Source of the DNA: Kutzneria buriramensis
Lineage (GTDB): Bacteria; Actinomycetota; Actinomycetes; Mycobacteriales; Pseudonocardiaceae
DNA: 64,000 bases
Direction: 5' to 3'
NCBI RefSeq assembly: GCF_003387475.1
Contig: NZ_QUNO01000014.1
Span: 124,001 to 188,000, forward strand
Shown: piece after piece, positions 36,386 to 44,391 of the stretch
How the letters are laid out: every line of letters begins with the position of its first letter
Position numbering within the stretch: the stretch's first letter is position 1
Made by a program: the position numbers and the translations under genes
The notes under the pieces: generated by a model
Seen by the model: only the letters and a program-made list of their open reading frames with translations
Database searches by the model: none
Told to the model about the DNA's origin: nothing

Positions 36386-37107
36386 CCCGCACGGCACTGG
36401 TCACCGGCGCGAGCCGGGGCATCGGCAAGGCCGTGGTGCAGCGGCTGCTGGCCGACGGCGTCCGCGTGTGCGGCCTCTACCGCACCGAAGGCGAGGCGGC
36501 CCAGCTGCTGGCCAAGGAGCTGGAGTCCGCGTCCCCCAAGGGGATCGCGTTGCAGTGCGACATCTCCGACGAGCAGCAGGTGCACGCGGCGGTCGCCCGC
36601 TGCGCCGAGGAGTTCGGCGGCGTGGACGTGCTGGTCAACAACGCCGGCGTGACCACGTTCTCGTTGCTGGACAACCTGGAGCGGGCGCACTGGGACAGCA
36701 TGTTCGCCACCAACGTCACCGGGCCGTACCTGGTGACGCGGGCCGTCCTGCCGCTGATGGGCCCCGGCGCGAGCATCGTCACGATCACCTCCGGGCTGGG
36801 CATCACCGGCGCGCCCGGCAAGACGCACTACGCGGCGAGCAAGGCCGCGCTGATCGGCTTCACCAAGGCGCTCAGCCGCGAGGTGGGCCGGCGCAACATC
36901 CGCGTCAACGCCATCGCGCCCGGGATCATCGAGACCGAGATGTCCGCCGTGGGCCTCAATCCCGAACTGCGCGCCCGCTACGAGGGCCAGTGCGCGCTCG
37001 GCCGCATCGGGCAGTCGCCCGAGCTGGCCGAGGTCGTGGCCTTCCTCGCCGACCACCGTTCCTCCTACGTCAACGGCCAGACCCTGATGGTCGACGGCGG
37101 AATGTGA
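36382..37107 (+). CDS. SDR-type ketoreductase 1
   Basis: This 241-residue short-chain dehydrogenase has NADPH loop TGASRGIGKA, NNAG, catalytic Ser in TITSGLG and YAASK, followed by the FabG-like end VNGQTLMVDGGM. It probably reduces a keto group of the polyketide. Its sequence resembles FabG/ActIII-type reductases. It overlaps the preceding gene by ATGA and is followed 8 bp later by a second reductase. Confidence 0.9.
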   Translation: MTRTALVTGASRGIGKAVVQRLLADGVRVCGLYRTEGEAAQLLAKELESASPKGIALQCDISDEQQVHAAVARCAEEFGGVDVLVNNAGVTTFSLLDNLERAHWDSMFATNVTGPYLVTRAVLPLMGPGASIVTITSGLGITGAPGKTHYAASKAALIGFTKALSREVGRRNIRVNAIAPGIIETEMSAVGLNPELRARYEGQCALGRIGQSPELAEVVAFLADHRSSYVNGQTLMVDGGM

Positions 37108-37115
37108 GAGATGTC

Positions 37116-37844
37116 GTGACTGGAATCGATCTGACCGGGAAGACCGCGCTGGTCACCGGCGGCACCCGGGGCATCGGCCGGGCCACCGCGCTGACGCTGG
37201 CCCGCCACGGCGCCACCGTCACCGCGGTGGGCGCCCGCCCCAGCGAGGCCGCCGACCAGTTGGCCGCCGACCTGAAGGCGTTGTCCAGCGAGCACTCCGT
37301 CGCGTTCGCCGACGTGTCCGACGAGTCCGAGGTGTCGGCGCTGGCCGAGAGCGTCGGGGCGCTGGACATCGTGGTGAACAACGCCGGCGTGGTCAGCAGC
37401 GCTTCGCTGCTGGGCATGGACCTCGACGAGTGGCACCGGGTGGTGGACACCAACCTCACCGGCATGTTCCTGGTCGTCCGCGCGGTGCTGCCCCGGTTGC
37501 GGGACAACGCGTCCATCGTCAACGTGACGTCCGCGGTGGCCTGGGTCGGTATGCCCGACCGGGCCCACTACACCGCGGCCAAGGCCGGCGTGCACGGCCT
37601 GACCCGCTCCATGTGCAAGGAACTGGGCCCGCGCCGGGTCCGGGTGAACAGCATCGCGCCGGGCATCGTGCAGACCGACCAGGTCGCCGGGCTCACCCCG
37701 GAGCAGCGCACCCGCTACGCCAACCTGGCCGCGCTGGGCCGGCTCGGCGAGCCGCAGGACATCGCCGACTCCGTGCTGTTCCTGGCCAGCGACCTGTCCG
37801 GGTTCGTCAACGGGGCGCTGCTCTACGTGGACGGGGGCATCTGA
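37116..37844 (+). CDS. SDR-type ketoreductase 2
   Basis: This 242-residue short-chain dehydrogenase has TGGTRGIGRA, NNAG, NVTSAVAW and YTAAKAGVHGL motifs and ends LLYVDGGI. It is clearly related to the preceding reductase but not a recent copy. The GTG at 37116 is the only start in frame after the preceding stop. A second ketoreductase suggests that two different carbonyls or stages are reduced. It is followed 2 bp later by ABM genes. Confidence 0.9.
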   Translation: MTGIDLTGKTALVTGGTRGIGRATALTLARHGATVTAVGARPSEAADQLAADLKALSSEHSVAFADVSDESEVSALAESVGALDIVVNNAGVVSSASLLGMDLDEWHRVVDTNLTGMFLVVRAVLPRLRDNASIVNVTSAVAWVGMPDRAHYTAAKAGVHGLTRSMCKELGPRRVRVNSIAPGIVQTDQVAGLTPEQRTRYANLAALGRLGEPQDIADSVLFLASDLSGFVNGALLYVDGGI

Positions 37845-37846
37845 GC

Positions 37847-38146
37847 ATGGCCGTCCGGATGACCCTGACCATGCAGGTCGGCACGGCCGACGCCGCCGAG
37901 TTCATCACCCGCTTCCAGCCGGCCGCCGACTACGCGGCCGGCGTGCCGGGCTGCCTCGGGCAGGCGATCACCGCCCGGGACCTGGCCGGCGACGTCACCG
38001 AGTTCGTGATCACCAGCGACTGGACGGACCGGGAGTCCTTCCACCGCTTCGAGACCAGCGAGGAACAGGACCGCGTCACCGCGCCGCTGGCCGCCCTGCG
38101 GCGCAGCGCGCGGATGGAGCTAGCCGAGATTGGAGCACAGCAGTGA
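37847..38146 (+). CDS. ABM-domain monooxygenase-like protein 1
   Basis: This 99-residue single antibiotic-biosynthesis-monooxygenase-like domain shows MTLTMQVGTADAAEF, GCLGQAITARD and ITSDWTDRESFHRFETSEE. Members work without metal or cofactor as quinone-forming oxygenases, or serve as cyclases. It overlaps a second such gene by 4 bp, and the pair may form a heterodimer. Confidence 0.8.
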   Translation: MAVRMTLTMQVGTADAAEFITRFQPAADYAAGVPGCLGQAITARDLAGDVTEFVITSDWTDRESFHRFETSEEQDRVTAPLAALRRSARMELAEIGAQQ

Positions 38147-38448
38147 CCGCACGAGTGATGGTGCTGGCCCGCATCCGCAAGGGTGACGAGCAGCAGTTCG
38201 AGGCCGCCTACGCCGAGGTGACCGCCAAGGTCGCCGGCACTCCCGGGCACATCCGCGACGAGCTGCTGCGCCCGACCGCGAACGACGACCGCTACATCCT
38301 GCTGTCCGAGTGGGAGAACACGGCCGCCTTCCTGGCCTGGGAGGACGCCCCGATCCACAAGCAGACCACCACCCCGCTGCGGCCGTACTGGGCCGGCGCG
38401 GTCGAGCGCAACATCCACGAAGTGGCCTACTCGCTGAAGGGGAACTGA
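38143..38448 (+). CDS. ABM-domain monooxygenase-like protein 2
   Basis: This 101-residue ABM-like domain has VMVLARIRKGDEQQFEAAY, GHIRDELLRP and ILLSEWENTAAFLAWEDA. The fold is a ferredoxin-like dimer. With its partner it probably oxidises an aromatic intermediate or guides ring closure. The GTG start overlaps the previous stop. The methyltransferase starts 2 bp after its stop. Confidence 0.8.
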   Translation: MTARVMVLARIRKGDEQQFEAAYAEVTAKVAGTPGHIRDELLRPTANDDRYILLSEWENTAAFLAWEDAPIHKQTTTPLRPYWAGAVERNIHEVAYSLKGN

Positions 38449-38449
38449 C

Positions 38450-39517
38450 ATGACGCAGGTTCAGGAGACGAACTCGGTCAACGAGGGACTCGTCGCCGAC
38501 CCGCCGGACACCGCGCTGCTGCCGGAGTCCGCGCAGATCCTGTTGATGGCCACCAGCAAGTGGGTGTCGCAGTCGCTGTACGTCGCGGCCAAGCTCGGCA
38601 TCGCCGACGTGCTGGCCGACGGTCCCCGCACGCCGGCCGAGTTGGCCGAGGCCACCGGCACGCACGCCAGGTCGCTGCACCGGATCCTGCGGGCCATCGC
38701 CAGCGTCGGTGTGTTCGCCGAGGACACCGACGGCCGCTTCGGCCAGACTCCGCTGTCGGAGTTCCTGCGGGCGGACGTGCCGGGTTCGCTGCGGCAGGCC
38801 GTGATCTTCTTCGGCGAGGACTTCACCTGGCGTCCGTACGGCCGGATCCTCGACACGGTGCGCACCGGCGCGCCGGTGTTCAACAAGCTCAACGACGTGC
38901 CGGACATGTTCGCGTACATGGCGAAGAACCCGGAGAGCCAGGAGATCTTCGACGGCGCGATGCTGGCGCTGTCCGGCGACTCGATCAGCGACATCACCGA
39001 GCGGTACGACTTCGCGGCCGCCGGCAAGGTCGTCGACATCGGCGGCGGCCAGGGCTTCCTGGTATCGGAGATCCTGCGCGCCAACCCCGACACCACGGCG
39101 ATCCTGTTCGACCAGCAGTCCGTTGTGGACGGCGCGGTGACCGGCGAGTTCGGCGACCGGGTCGAGCTGGTGGCCGGCAGCTTCTTCGAGACGGTGCCGG
39201 GCGGCGGCGACACGTACATCCTCAAGAGCGTGCTGCACGACTGGAACGACGACCAGTGCGCGGACATCCTGGGCCGCGTGCGCAAGGCCATCGGCGACCG
39301 CGCCGACGCCCGGCTGCTGATCATCGAGGCCGTGGTGCCGCCGCTGAACGCCTGGGGCTTCGCGAAGTTCATGGACGTGGAGATGATGGTCAACGTCGGC
39401 GGCGTGGAGCGCACCGAGGCGGAGTGGCGGGACCTGTTCGCCCGCGCCGGTTTCGTGCTCTCCGACATCGTCGACATCAACCCGCCCAACTCGATCCTGG
39501 TGGGGCGCCCGGCATGA
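38450..39517 (+). CDS. SAM-dependent O-methyltransferase
   Basis: This 355-residue methyltransferase of the plant-type/TcmN-like O-methyltransferase family has a winged-helix dimerisation domain (about residues 35-110). The SAM site follows in VVDIGGGQGFLVSEIL, then ILKSVLHDWNDDQCADIL, the usual catalytic His-Asp region. It should methylate a phenolic hydroxyl of the aromatic polyketide. It overlaps a small downstream frame by ATGA. Confidence 0.92.
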   Translation: MTQVQETNSVNEGLVADPPDTALLPESAQILLMATSKWVSQSLYVAAKLGIADVLADGPRTPAELAEATGTHARSLHRILRAIASVGVFAEDTDGRFGQTPLSEFLRADVPGSLRQAVIFFGEDFTWRPYGRILDTVRTGAPVFNKLNDVPDMFAYMAKNPESQEIFDGAMLALSGDSISDITERYDFAAAGKVVDIGGGQGFLVSEILRANPDTTAILFDQQSVVDGAVTGEFGDRVELVAGSFFETVPGGGDTYILKSVLHDWNDDQCADILGRVRKAIGDRADARLLIIEAVVPPLNAWGFAKFMDVEMMVNVGGVERTEAEWRDLFARAGFVLSDIVDINPPNSILVGRPA

Positions 39518-39714
39518 CGCCGGCGGCCGCCCGGGTCCTGGACTGGTTCGCCTGGTACGGCGCCGCCCTGCTCGGACTGCCGGACCCGTACTTCTGGGAC
39601 GACTCCGAAAGCGAAGGGAACACAGATGTCACAGCAGTGGGCACTGACCTGGAACGTCAAGCGTGGGACCGAGGCCGAGGTGATCCGGCTGTTCGAGCGC
39701 AGTGGTCGGCCTGA
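39514..39714 (+). CDS. Small coupled frame of unknown function
   Basis: This 66-codon frame is joined to the methyltransferase by an ATGA overlap and runs 89 bp into the SchA/CurD gene. Its first 37 codons, the non-overlapping part, keep the strong G/C third-position bias of real genes. They encode a Trp/Tyr-rich segment RVLDWFAWYGAALLGLPDPY. The remainder follows whatever the overlapping gene imposes. It may be a true small protein or the end of an older gene. I recognise no family. Confidence 0.4.
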   Translation: MTPAAARVLDWFAWYGAALLGLPDPYFWDDSESEGNTDVTAVGTDLERQAWDRGRGDPAVRAQWSA

Positions 39715-40006
39715 CCACACCGTGCGCAACGCCAGCGGCGAAGTCGTCGGTCTGCTCAGGAGAACCTCGGTCTTCATGCGGCAGAACACCGTCGTGCGGG
39801 TGATCGAGTTCGACGGCGAGTTCATCGACGTCGCCAAGCACATGGGGCAGCAGCAGGAGGTTCGGGACCTGGAGCGGGCGCTGGACCAGTACCTGGAGGT
39901 GGAGCGGGACATGTCCACCCCGGAGAAGACGGCCGCGTTCTTCGCCTCGGCCAGCATGCGCTGCATCCTCAGCCGGCGACACGACGAGGAGTTGGCCGAT
40001 GTCTGA
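39626..40006 (+). CDS. SchA/CurD-family polyketide protein
   Basis: This 126-residue protein matches the SchA/CurD-like domain found in spore-pigment and aromatic polyketide clusters. Family-typical parts are WALTWNVKRGTEAEVIRLF, SGRPDHTVRN, VVRVIEFDGEF, KHMGQQQEVRDLERALD and RDMSTPEKTAAFF. The role is not firmly known; involvement in ring formation or oxidation is assumed. AAGGGA precedes the ATG. It overlaps the next SDR gene by 8 bp. Confidence 0.88.
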   Translation: MSQQWALTWNVKRGTEAEVIRLFERSGRPDHTVRNASGEVVGLLRRTSVFMRQNTVVRVIEFDGEFIDVAKHMGQQQEVRDLERALDQYLEVERDMSTPEKTAAFFASASMRCILSRRHDEELADV

Positions 40007-40745
40007 CCGGGTTGCGCTGGTCGTCGGCGGCTACGGCGGCATCGGGCGGGCGGTCTGCGACCAGTTGGGCGCCGAGGGCGTCACTATCGCGATCGCCGGC
40101 CGCACGCCGAGCAGCGCCGAGCTGGCCTGCAAGGAACTGCGCGAGGAGGGTGTGCGGGCCTTCCCGTACACCGTGGACCTGGCCGACAAGTCCACTGTGG
40201 ACAAGCTCGTCGCCGACGTGACCGAGGACCTGGGCGACATCGACGTGCTGGTCAACCTGGCCGCGATCGACGCGCACGGGCCGGCGCTGGACGTCTCGGT
40301 GCATGAGTGGGACCGGGTGCTCGGCATCAACCTGTCCGGCAGCTTCTGGCTGGCGCAGGCGGTCGGCCGGGAGATGGTCGACGCCGGCCGGCCGGGCCGG
40401 ATCGTGCTGCTTTCCTCCACCCGCAGCGAGTTCGGCGGCCGGCGCGGGTTCTCCGCGTACGGGGCGTCCAAGGCAGGCGTGAACCTGCTCGTCAAGCAGC
40501 TCAGCACGGAGTGGGCGGCGCATGGCATCACGGTCAACGCGGTCGCCCCCGGCTTCGTGCCGACCGGGCTGACCGCCGGGGTGGACAACCAGTTCACCGC
40601 GATGATGATCCGCCGCATCCCGGCCTGCCGCTTCGCCCGCCCCGACGAGGTGGCCGCCGCCGTGACGTTCTTCGCGTCGCCGCAGGCCAGCTTCGTCACC
40701 GGCCAGGTGTTGTACGTCGACGGCGGCGTGACAGCCAGCTCCTGA
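39999..40745 (+). CDS. SDR-family oxidoreductase 3
   Basis: This 248-residue short-chain dehydrogenase has a slightly divergent cofactor loop VVGGYGGIGRAV. It also has VNLAAIDAHG in the NNAG position, Ser in LLSSTRSEFG and YGASKAGVNLL. It ends QVLYVDGGVTASS. It is a probable late tailoring reductase or dehydrogenase. The Asn of the NNAG motif is kept only as VNLAA, so cofactor preference may differ from the two earlier reductases. Confidence 0.88.
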   Translation: MSDRVALVVGGYGGIGRAVCDQLGAEGVTIAIAGRTPSSAELACKELREEGVRAFPYTVDLADKSTVDKLVADVTEDLGDIDVLVNLAAIDAHGPALDVSVHEWDRVLGINLSGSFWLAQAVGREMVDAGRPGRIVLLSSTRSEFGGRRGFSAYGASKAGVNLLVKQLSTEWAAHGITVNAVAPGFVPTGLTAGVDNQFTAMMIRRIPACRFARPDEVAAAVTFFASPQASFVTGQVLYVDGGVTASS

Positions 40746-40759
40746 GGAGGAAATCCGCT

Positions 40760-41641
40760 ATGACTTCGACGATCGCCGTCCTGGGCACCGGCGCGATGGG
40801 CGCCGGCATGGCCGAGCGGCTGTTGGACGAGGGCCACCGGCTGCGGGTCTGGAACCGCAGCACGGAGAAGTTGTCGCCGCTGGTGGAGCGCGGCGCCGTC
40901 GCGGCCGGCACGCCGGCCGAGGCGGCCCGCGGCGCCGATGCGGTGCTGGTCAGCCTGGCGCACGCGGACGCCGTGACCATAGTCCTTTTCGGACCGGACG
41001 GCGCCGCGGAAGCCCTGCCGGCGGGGGCGCTGGTGTTGGACACCAGCACGACGTCGGCCGAGTCGGCACAGGAGATCGGTGACCGGGCCGAGAGGGCGGG
41101 CCTGCGGTTCGTCGAGGCCCGTGTGTTGGGCAACCCGCACCACGCCCGTTCCGGCCAGCTGCGGGTGCTCGTCGGCGGGCCGCAGGCGTACGTCGACGCC
41201 GCGCGGCCGTTGCTGGAGAGCATCGGCAAGGACGTGAACGTGCTGGGGGAGTGGGGATCCGGCGCGCAGATGAAGATCGCGCTGAACCTGTTCCTCGGCG
41301 TCCAACTGGCCGGCCTGGCCGAGGCGGTGGACATCGGCGCGGCCGCCGGCCTCGACCGGGCCACCGTGCTCAACGTGCTGGGCGGCAGCGGGTACAGCTC
41401 GCCGGTGGTGGCCTTTCGCTGCATGCTGGTCAATGCCGGCCGGCTGGAGCCGGCCGCCTTCCGCCTGGACCTGATGGACAAGGACCTGCGGCTGGCCACC
41501 GACCTGGCCACGGCCAACGGCGTCGACGCGCCGGTGACCGCCGCCTCCGGCGAGCTGTTCCGGCAGGGCGTGGCGGATGGCCTCGGGCACCTGGACGCGG
41601 TCGCCGTGGTGCGGACGAGCGTGCCGGCGGTGTCATCGTGA
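40760..41641 (+). CDS. 6PGDH-like NAD(P)-dependent reductase
   Basis: This 293-residue protein belongs to the beta-hydroxyacid dehydrogenase/imine reductase superfamily. It shows cofactor loop VLGTGAMGAGMAERLL, the substrate-binding region DTSTTSAESAQEI and the conserved Lys in GSGAQMKIALNLFL. It reduces or oxidises a small acid or imine-like group; the substrate is unknown. GAGGAGG at 40744-40750 is a strong ribosome site. It overlaps the amidohydrolase gene by GTGA, so the two may act in sequence. Confidence 0.88.
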   Translation: MTSTIAVLGTGAMGAGMAERLLDEGHRLRVWNRSTEKLSPLVERGAVAAGTPAEAARGADAVLVSLAHADAVTIVLFGPDGAAEALPAGALVLDTSTTSAESAQEIGDRAERAGLRFVEARVLGNPHHARSGQLRVLVGGPQAYVDAARPLLESIGKDVNVLGEWGSGAQMKIALNLFLGVQLAGLAEAVDIGAAAGLDRATVLNVLGGSGYSSPVVAFRCMLVNAGRLEPAAFRLDLMDKDLRLATDLATANGVDAPVTAASGELFRQGVADGLGHLDAVAVVRTSVPAVSS

Positions 41642-42594
41642 TCATCGACGTGCACGGCCACGTGACCGCGCCGGAGCTGCTGGCCAAGTACCCGATGCCG
41701 CCCAGCCTGGGCGACATCGACGGCATGATCGAGCGCAAGCTCGCGGCCGGCATCGGACTGACGGTGGTCGGCAGCCCGGTCGGCTTCGGCACCATGACAA
41801 GAATTCCCGGCCTGGACAACTACGCCCAGCCCGCGGACAAGCTGGCGGCCTTCCACGACTGGATGGGCGAGACGGTTCGGGCGCACGCCGGGCACCTGCT
41901 CGCGTACGCCTACGTCAACCCGTTCGGCACGGACGCCGAACTCGCTGCCGCCGCGGAACTGGTGCGCCGTCCCGAGTTCGTCGGCTTCATCGTGAACACG
42001 TCGGTGCGTGGGCGGTTCCTGGACGACCCGGGCGCGGATGGCTTCTTCGCGCTGGCCGCGGAGGCGGACGTGCCGATCATGCTGCACCCGCCGGCCGAGC
42101 CGGTCGGCTCGCCGGCGCTGACCCACTTCGGGCTGGTGGAGCAGCTGGGCCGGTTCACCGACGTGCACCTGAGCCTGGCCACGCTGATCATGGGCGGGCG
42201 GTTCGAGCACGACCCGAACCTGCGGGTGATCGCGGCCACCGGCGGCGGGGCGCTGGCCCTGCTGGCCGACCGGCTGGACCTCGCGCACTCGCCGCGGCAC
42301 TGGGCGGCGGCCGGCAAGCCCGCGCTGCCCCGCAAGCCCAGCAGCTACTTCTCGCAGATCTGGGTGGACACGGCGTCGCACAGCACGCATGCGCTGCGCG
42401 CCAACGTGTCCGTGTTCGGCGCGGACCACGTGCTGTTCGGCACCGACACCCCGCCGCTGCCCCACGAGGTGGCCGACCTGGTGCGCACGGTCACCGATCT
42501 CGATCTGTCCACGCAGGACACCAACGACATCCTGACCGGCAACGCCGTCCGCCTGCTCGGCCTGACCGAGGACCGGCTGCGCGCGGTCGCCTGA
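41638..42594 (+). CDS. Amidohydrolase_2-family enzyme in the PKS cluster
   Basis: This 318-residue TIM-barrel enzyme is of the ACMSD/resorcylate decarboxylase type. Metal-ligand motifs are DVHGHV at the N-terminus, IMLHPPAE and FGTDTPPLP. A canonical third His is less clear, as the strand reads LRVIAATGGG. Relatives decarboxylate or hydrolyse aromatic acids, so decarboxylation of a carboxylated polyketide is a reasonable guess. It is distinct from the amidohydrolase at 21436-22407. Confidence 0.82.
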   Translation: MIIDVHGHVTAPELLAKYPMPPSLGDIDGMIERKLAAGIGLTVVGSPVGFGTMTRIPGLDNYAQPADKLAAFHDWMGETVRAHAGHLLAYAYVNPFGTDAELAAAAELVRRPEFVGFIVNTSVRGRFLDDPGADGFFALAAEADVPIMLHPPAEPVGSPALTHFGLVEQLGRFTDVHLSLATLIMGGRFEHDPNLRVIAATGGGALALLADRLDLAHSPRHWAAAGKPALPRKPSSYFSQIWVDTASHSTHALRANVSVFGADHVLFGTDTPPLPHEVADLVRTVTDLDLSTQDTNDILTGNAVRLLGLTEDRLRAVA

Positions 42595-42624
42595 CGCAAA
42601 CCCCCAACGGAAACGAGCCGTGCG

Positions 42625-43812
42625 ATGACCTCCACGATCCCCGCAACCGCGGGCCCGACTCCTTCCGAGCCGACTTCTGCCGGGCCGCCGCCGGCGGCGA
42701 AGCCGGCCAAGCTGCGGCTGACGACGCTGCCCGGCCTGCGGGCGTTCGCGTCGCTGACCGTGTTCATGGACCACTCCCTGCTGCCGCTGCCGGGCGTGAA
42801 CCCGTTCGCGGACGTGGCCTTCGGCGACACCTTCGAGGCCGTGTTCCGGGTCGCCGCGTTCGGCTGCGTCTCGTTCTTCTTCGTGCTCAGCGGCTTCCTG
42901 CTGACCTGGCTGGCCAAGCCCACCGACAGCTACCGCGGCTTCCTGCGCCGCCGGCTGGTCCGCATCTACCCGGGCCACCTGGTCACCATGCTGATCTGCC
43001 TGCTGGGCACCGGTGCGACGCTGTGGCAGCTGCTGCCGAACATCTTCCTGGTGCAGTCCTGGATCCCGCGCTACGACATCTGGGCCGCGCTCAACGGCTC
43101 CACCTGGTCGCTGGCCTGCGAGATCCCGTTCTACCTGCTGTTCCCGGTGATCCTCAAGGGTGTCAACAGGATCGCGCCGAGCAGGCTGTGGTGGTGGGTC
43201 GGCGGCATCGTGGGCGCCGTGCTGGCCATCACCACGATCTCCAACTTCCTGGTGCCCGGCACGCCCCAGTTCCCGTTCGCCTCGCCGATCGGCATGACCC
43301 AGTTCTGGATGGTCTACACCGCCCCGCCCACCCGGATGCTGGACTTCGTGCTCGGCATGATCATGTGCCGGATCCTCAAGACCGGCCGCTGGATCAACCT
43401 CGGCCTGCTGCCGGCGATCGGCATCTACCTGGGCGCCGCCGCGGTCGGCCTGCTGCTGCCGTTCACCTACGAGCTGGCGTTCGTGGAGATCCTGCCGGCC
43501 GCGCTGCTGGTCACCGCGGCCGCGGCGACCGACGTGCACAACCGGCGCTCCCTGTTGCGCGGCAAGATCTGGGCCAAGCTCGGCGACATGTCGTACTCCT
43601 TCTACCTGGTGCACGGCATCGTGGTCTTCGGCGGCGGCACCGTGCTGCGCAGCGGAAAGCTGTTCAGCATCCCGGCGTCCTTCGGCATCATCGCCATCGA
43701 TCTGCTGGTCAGCCTGGGCTTGGCCTGGCTGCTCTACACGTTCGTGGAACGCCCGATCCGCGCCCGCTGGTCCGTCGCCCGTCCCCCCATGAAGCAGCTC
43801 ATCCCCACCTGA
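42625..43812 (+). CDS. Membrane acyltransferase 3 (OafA-like)
   Basis: This 395-residue polytopic protein of the acyltransferase_3 family carries the conserved N-terminal stretch LPGLRAFASLTVFMDHSLLP, with the key His. It has about ten hydrophobic helices, plus FFFVLSGFLLTWL and the FLRRRLVRIYPGH region. Members O-acylate sugars, peptidoglycan or natural products. Here it may acetylate the polyketide or a sugar on it. It starts 30 bp after the amidohydrolase. Confidence 0.87.
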   Translation: MTSTIPATAGPTPSEPTSAGPPPAAKPAKLRLTTLPGLRAFASLTVFMDHSLLPLPGVNPFADVAFGDTFEAVFRVAAFGCVSFFFVLSGFLLTWLAKPTDSYRGFLRRRLVRIYPGHLVTMLICLLGTGATLWQLLPNIFLVQSWIPRYDIWAALNGSTWSLACEIPFYLLFPVILKGVNRIAPSRLWWWVGGIVGAVLAITTISNFLVPGTPQFPFASPIGMTQFWMVYTAPPTRMLDFVLGMIMCRILKTGRWINLGLLPAIGIYLGAAAVGLLLPFTYELAFVEILPAALLVTAAAATDVHNRRSLLRGKIWAKLGDMSYSFYLVHGIVVFGGGTVLRSGKLFSIPASFGIIAIDLLVSLGLAWLLYTFVERPIRARWSVARPPMKQLIPT

Positions 43813-43824
43813 TCGGAGGCCGTC

Positions 43825-44151
43825 ATGACCACCACGCTCATCGTCGCCCGGATGACGCCGGACGCGGCCGGGCAGGTCGCCGACATCTTCACCGAGTCGG
43901 ACCGCACCGACCTGCCGGGGCTGGTCGGCGTCACCCGCCGCCAGCTGTTCCGCTACCAGGGCCTGTACTTCCACCTGTTCGAGACCGACGAGCACGGCCC
44001 GCAGCGGGTCGAGGACGTGCGTGGTCACGAGCTGTTCGTCGACGTCAACGACAAGCTGTCGCACCACATCAAGCCGTACGACCCGCAGACCTGGCGCTCC
44101 CCGCGCGACGCCATGGCCGAGCAGTTCTACCACTGGTCGGTGAGACCGTGA
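43825..44151 (+). CDS. TcmI-family polyketide cyclase
   Basis: This 108-residue protein matches the TcmI-type type II polyketide cyclase family: MTTTLIVARMTPDAAGQVADIF, SDRTDLPGLVGVTRRQLFRYQGLYFHL and ELFVDVNDKLSHHIKPYDPQTWRSPRDAMAEQFYHW across residues 72-105. These small ferredoxin-like proteins close later rings of the polyketide. Together with the cupin, SRPBCC and SchA/CurD proteins it makes this cluster rich in cyclases, consistent with a polycyclic product. Confidence 0.93.
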   Translation: MTTTLIVARMTPDAAGQVADIFTESDRTDLPGLVGVTRRQLFRYQGLYFHLFETDEHGPQRVEDVRGHELFVDVNDKLSHHIKPYDPQTWRSPRDAMAEQFYHWSVRP

Positions 44152-44282
44152 GCGACGAGGAGATCTCGGCTCTGGTCCGAGCGTTCTGCGCCCTGGTGGA
44201 ACAGGGAACCGTGCCGGCCGAGCCGGCGCGGCCCGAGGCGGGGCCGGGGTGCTGGCGGCAGGCGGCCAGCGCCTGGTGGTGA
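44148..44282 (+). CDS. 44-residue acyl-CoA carboxylase epsilon-like peptide
   Basis: This tiny frame overlaps the cyclase stop by GTGA. It encodes MSDEEISALVRAFCALVEQ, a Pro/Ala-rich linker and WRQAASAWW. This helix-linker-Trp arrangement resembles the small epsilon subunit of actinobacterial acyl-CoA carboxylases, which aid malonyl-CoA supply. No alpha or beta carboxylase genes are in the window. The match rests on shape, so it is tentative. Confidence 0.5.
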   Translation: MSDEEISALVRAFCALVEQGTVPAEPARPEAGPGCWRQAASAWW

Positions 44283-44289
44283 GCGCCGA

Positions 44290-44349
44290 TGGCAGGAAAC
44301 TGCCAGGCAAAAGGGTGCCAGTTCCAGCGCCTTCCCGGTGATCACCGGG
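44290..44349. promoter_or_regulatory. Hairpin and 16-bp palindrome before the secreted-protein gene
   Basis: A small perfect hairpin TGGCAG-GAAA-CTGCCA spans 44290-44305. A perfect 16-bp palindrome CCCGGTGATCACCGGG spans 44334-44349. They fill the roughly 110-bp gap before the exported-protein and transporter genes, so they may hold a terminator and an operator for a second transcription unit. Confidence 0.5.
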
Positions 44350-44391
44350 CTGGGCAGACTTGATCGTGCCGGGAAGGAAAGGAATACGACA

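Noticed and set aside
40696-44310. 1204-codon minus-strand frame opposite the tailoring genes
   Set aside because: It is an antisense shadow without recognisable domains; seven plus-strand genes with coupled starts explain the region.
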